From an uncultured Opitutia bacterium (GTDB lineage: Bacteria > Verrucomicrobiota > Verrucomicrobiia > Opitutales > UBA953), in contig CAIYAN010000156.1 in the NCBI GenBank assembly GCA_903924185.1, positions 1-12,672 on the forward strand: a stretch of 12,672 nucleotides of DNA. Reading direction: 5' to 3'. Under the pieces are notes generated by a model. It was not told the origin of the DNA, made no database searches, and saw only the letters and a list, made by a program, of their open reading frames with translations. Within the stretch, counting starts at the first letter, position 1. Every line of letters begins with the position of its first letter. Below, one piece after another: positions 12,107 through 12,672 of this stretch. Position numbers and translations under genes: made by a program.

Positions 12107-12672
12107 ATGAAGACCCTACTACTACTCGCCGTCGGCATCGCGGTCGCCCTCTTCGCTGCCACCTCCCCTTCCGAAACCAAGCCCATGACCAAAGCCGACA
12201 ACCCCTCTTCGAAAGCCCCGCAAGTCCTCGTCACCCTCGACGACGGCAAAGGCGGCGTTAGCAAACCGCAGCTCGTCGACAAGATTGTCCGTACCGACGC
12301 CGATTGGGCTGCCCGCCTGACGCCGGCCCAGTTCGAAGTCTGCCGTGCCAAGGGCACGGAACGCCCCTTCTGCGGCACCCTGCTCGATAACAAGAAGACC
12401 GGTACCTACCACTGCGTCTGCTGCGACCTCCCGCTCTTCTCGTCCGACGCCAAGTTCAACTCCGGCACCGGCTGGCCGAGTTTCTTCCAGCCCGTCTCGA
12501 AGGAGAACGTCGCGACCATCTCCGATAATAAATACGGCATGACCCGCACGGAAATCCTCTGTGCCCGCTGTGATTGCCACCTCGGCCACGTCTTCGAAGA
12601 CGGCCCGAAGCCGACCGGCCTGCGCTATTGCCTGAACTCCGAATCGTTGAAGTTCAAGGAACGCGCCGGCGA
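12107..12672 (+). CDS. msrB: Exported peptide-methionine (R)-S-oxide reductase MsrB, cut by window edge
   Basis: MsrB reduces methionine-R-sulfoxide in proteins. The 188 visible residues start with a signal peptide-like stretch (MKTLLLLAVGIAVALFAATS), so the enzyme is probably periplasmic or membrane-anchored. The MsrB domain follows: GTERPFCG (83-90), the zinc pairs C103/C106 and C152/C155, GTGWPSF (120-126), GHVFEDGP (160-167) and RYCLNSESL (173-181) with the catalytic C175. C89 is a candidate resolving cysteine. Only the last few residues, and perhaps a tail, lie beyond the edge. The ATG at 12107 is 4 bases after the Fe-S carrier stop. An in-frame ATG at residue 27 would remove the signal and is less likely. 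An exported MsrB would need a partner to regenerate it, not seen here. Confidence 0.93.
   Translation, partial: MKTLLLLAVGIAVALFAATSPSETKPMTKADNPSSKAPQVLVTLDDGKGGVSKPQLVDKIVRTDADWAARLTPAQFEVCRAKGTERPFCGTLLDNKKTGTYHCVCCDLPLFSSDAKFNSGTGWPSFFQPVSKENVATISDNKYGMTRTEILCARCDCHLGHVFEDGPKPTGLRYCLNSESLKFKERAG

Overview
The window is a GC-rich, densely packed stretch of ordinary bacterial chromosome. Gene content and protein style (an L34 starting MQPTYRPS, a Tat-exported GH109-type protein, an M3 oligopeptidase starting with HPFL) suggest Verrucomicrobiota, possibly an Opitutae-like lineage. That assignment is an inference from family resemblance, not from a marker search. Few genes have a good Shine-Dalgarno sequence, and several start with GTG or directly after short palindromes.

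Left part (1-3923): rnpA (cut by the left edge) and rpmH lie on the minus strand in the usual rpmH-rnpA order. They diverge from a plus-strand cluster made of a LOG-family nucleotide phosphoribohydrolase, the trimeric CutA protein and a CPBP-type membrane protease. A Tat-exported Gfo/Idh/MocA-fold protein of the GH109 glycosidase type follows, closed by a strong intrinsic terminator.

Middle (4017-7192): a small toxin-antitoxin-like pair (RelE/HigB-like protein first, XRE-type helix-turn-helix second, overlapping by 8 bases) sits behind a perfect 7-bp-arm palindrome. It is followed by tsaE (t6A tRNA modification). tsaE converges on typA/bipA, and the likely typA terminator is written inside the last codons of tsaE. 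A terminator-like hairpin lies just before the typA start.

Right part (7253-12672): an M3-family oligopeptidase on the minus strand diverges from a bifunctional-nuclease-domain protein translationally coupled to a tRNA-dihydrouridine synthase. An unrecognised six-helix membrane protein with a CxC motif converges on the latter with no intergenic base. Diverging from it is an A-type Fe-S carrier (ErpA/IscA-like) behind another palindrome, followed after 4 bases by an exported methionine sulfoxide reductase B cut by the right edge.

Most genes are housekeeping functions in translation, RNA modification and protein quality control. The accessory items are the toxin-antitoxin-like pair, the GH109-type enzyme and the unknown membrane protein. 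I saw no CRISPR array, tRNA, rRNA, insertion sequence or phage gene. No gap between genes exceeds 300 bases. No strong case for an entirely new system was found; the best leads are the divergent toxin-antitoxin pair and several overlapping regulatory structures.
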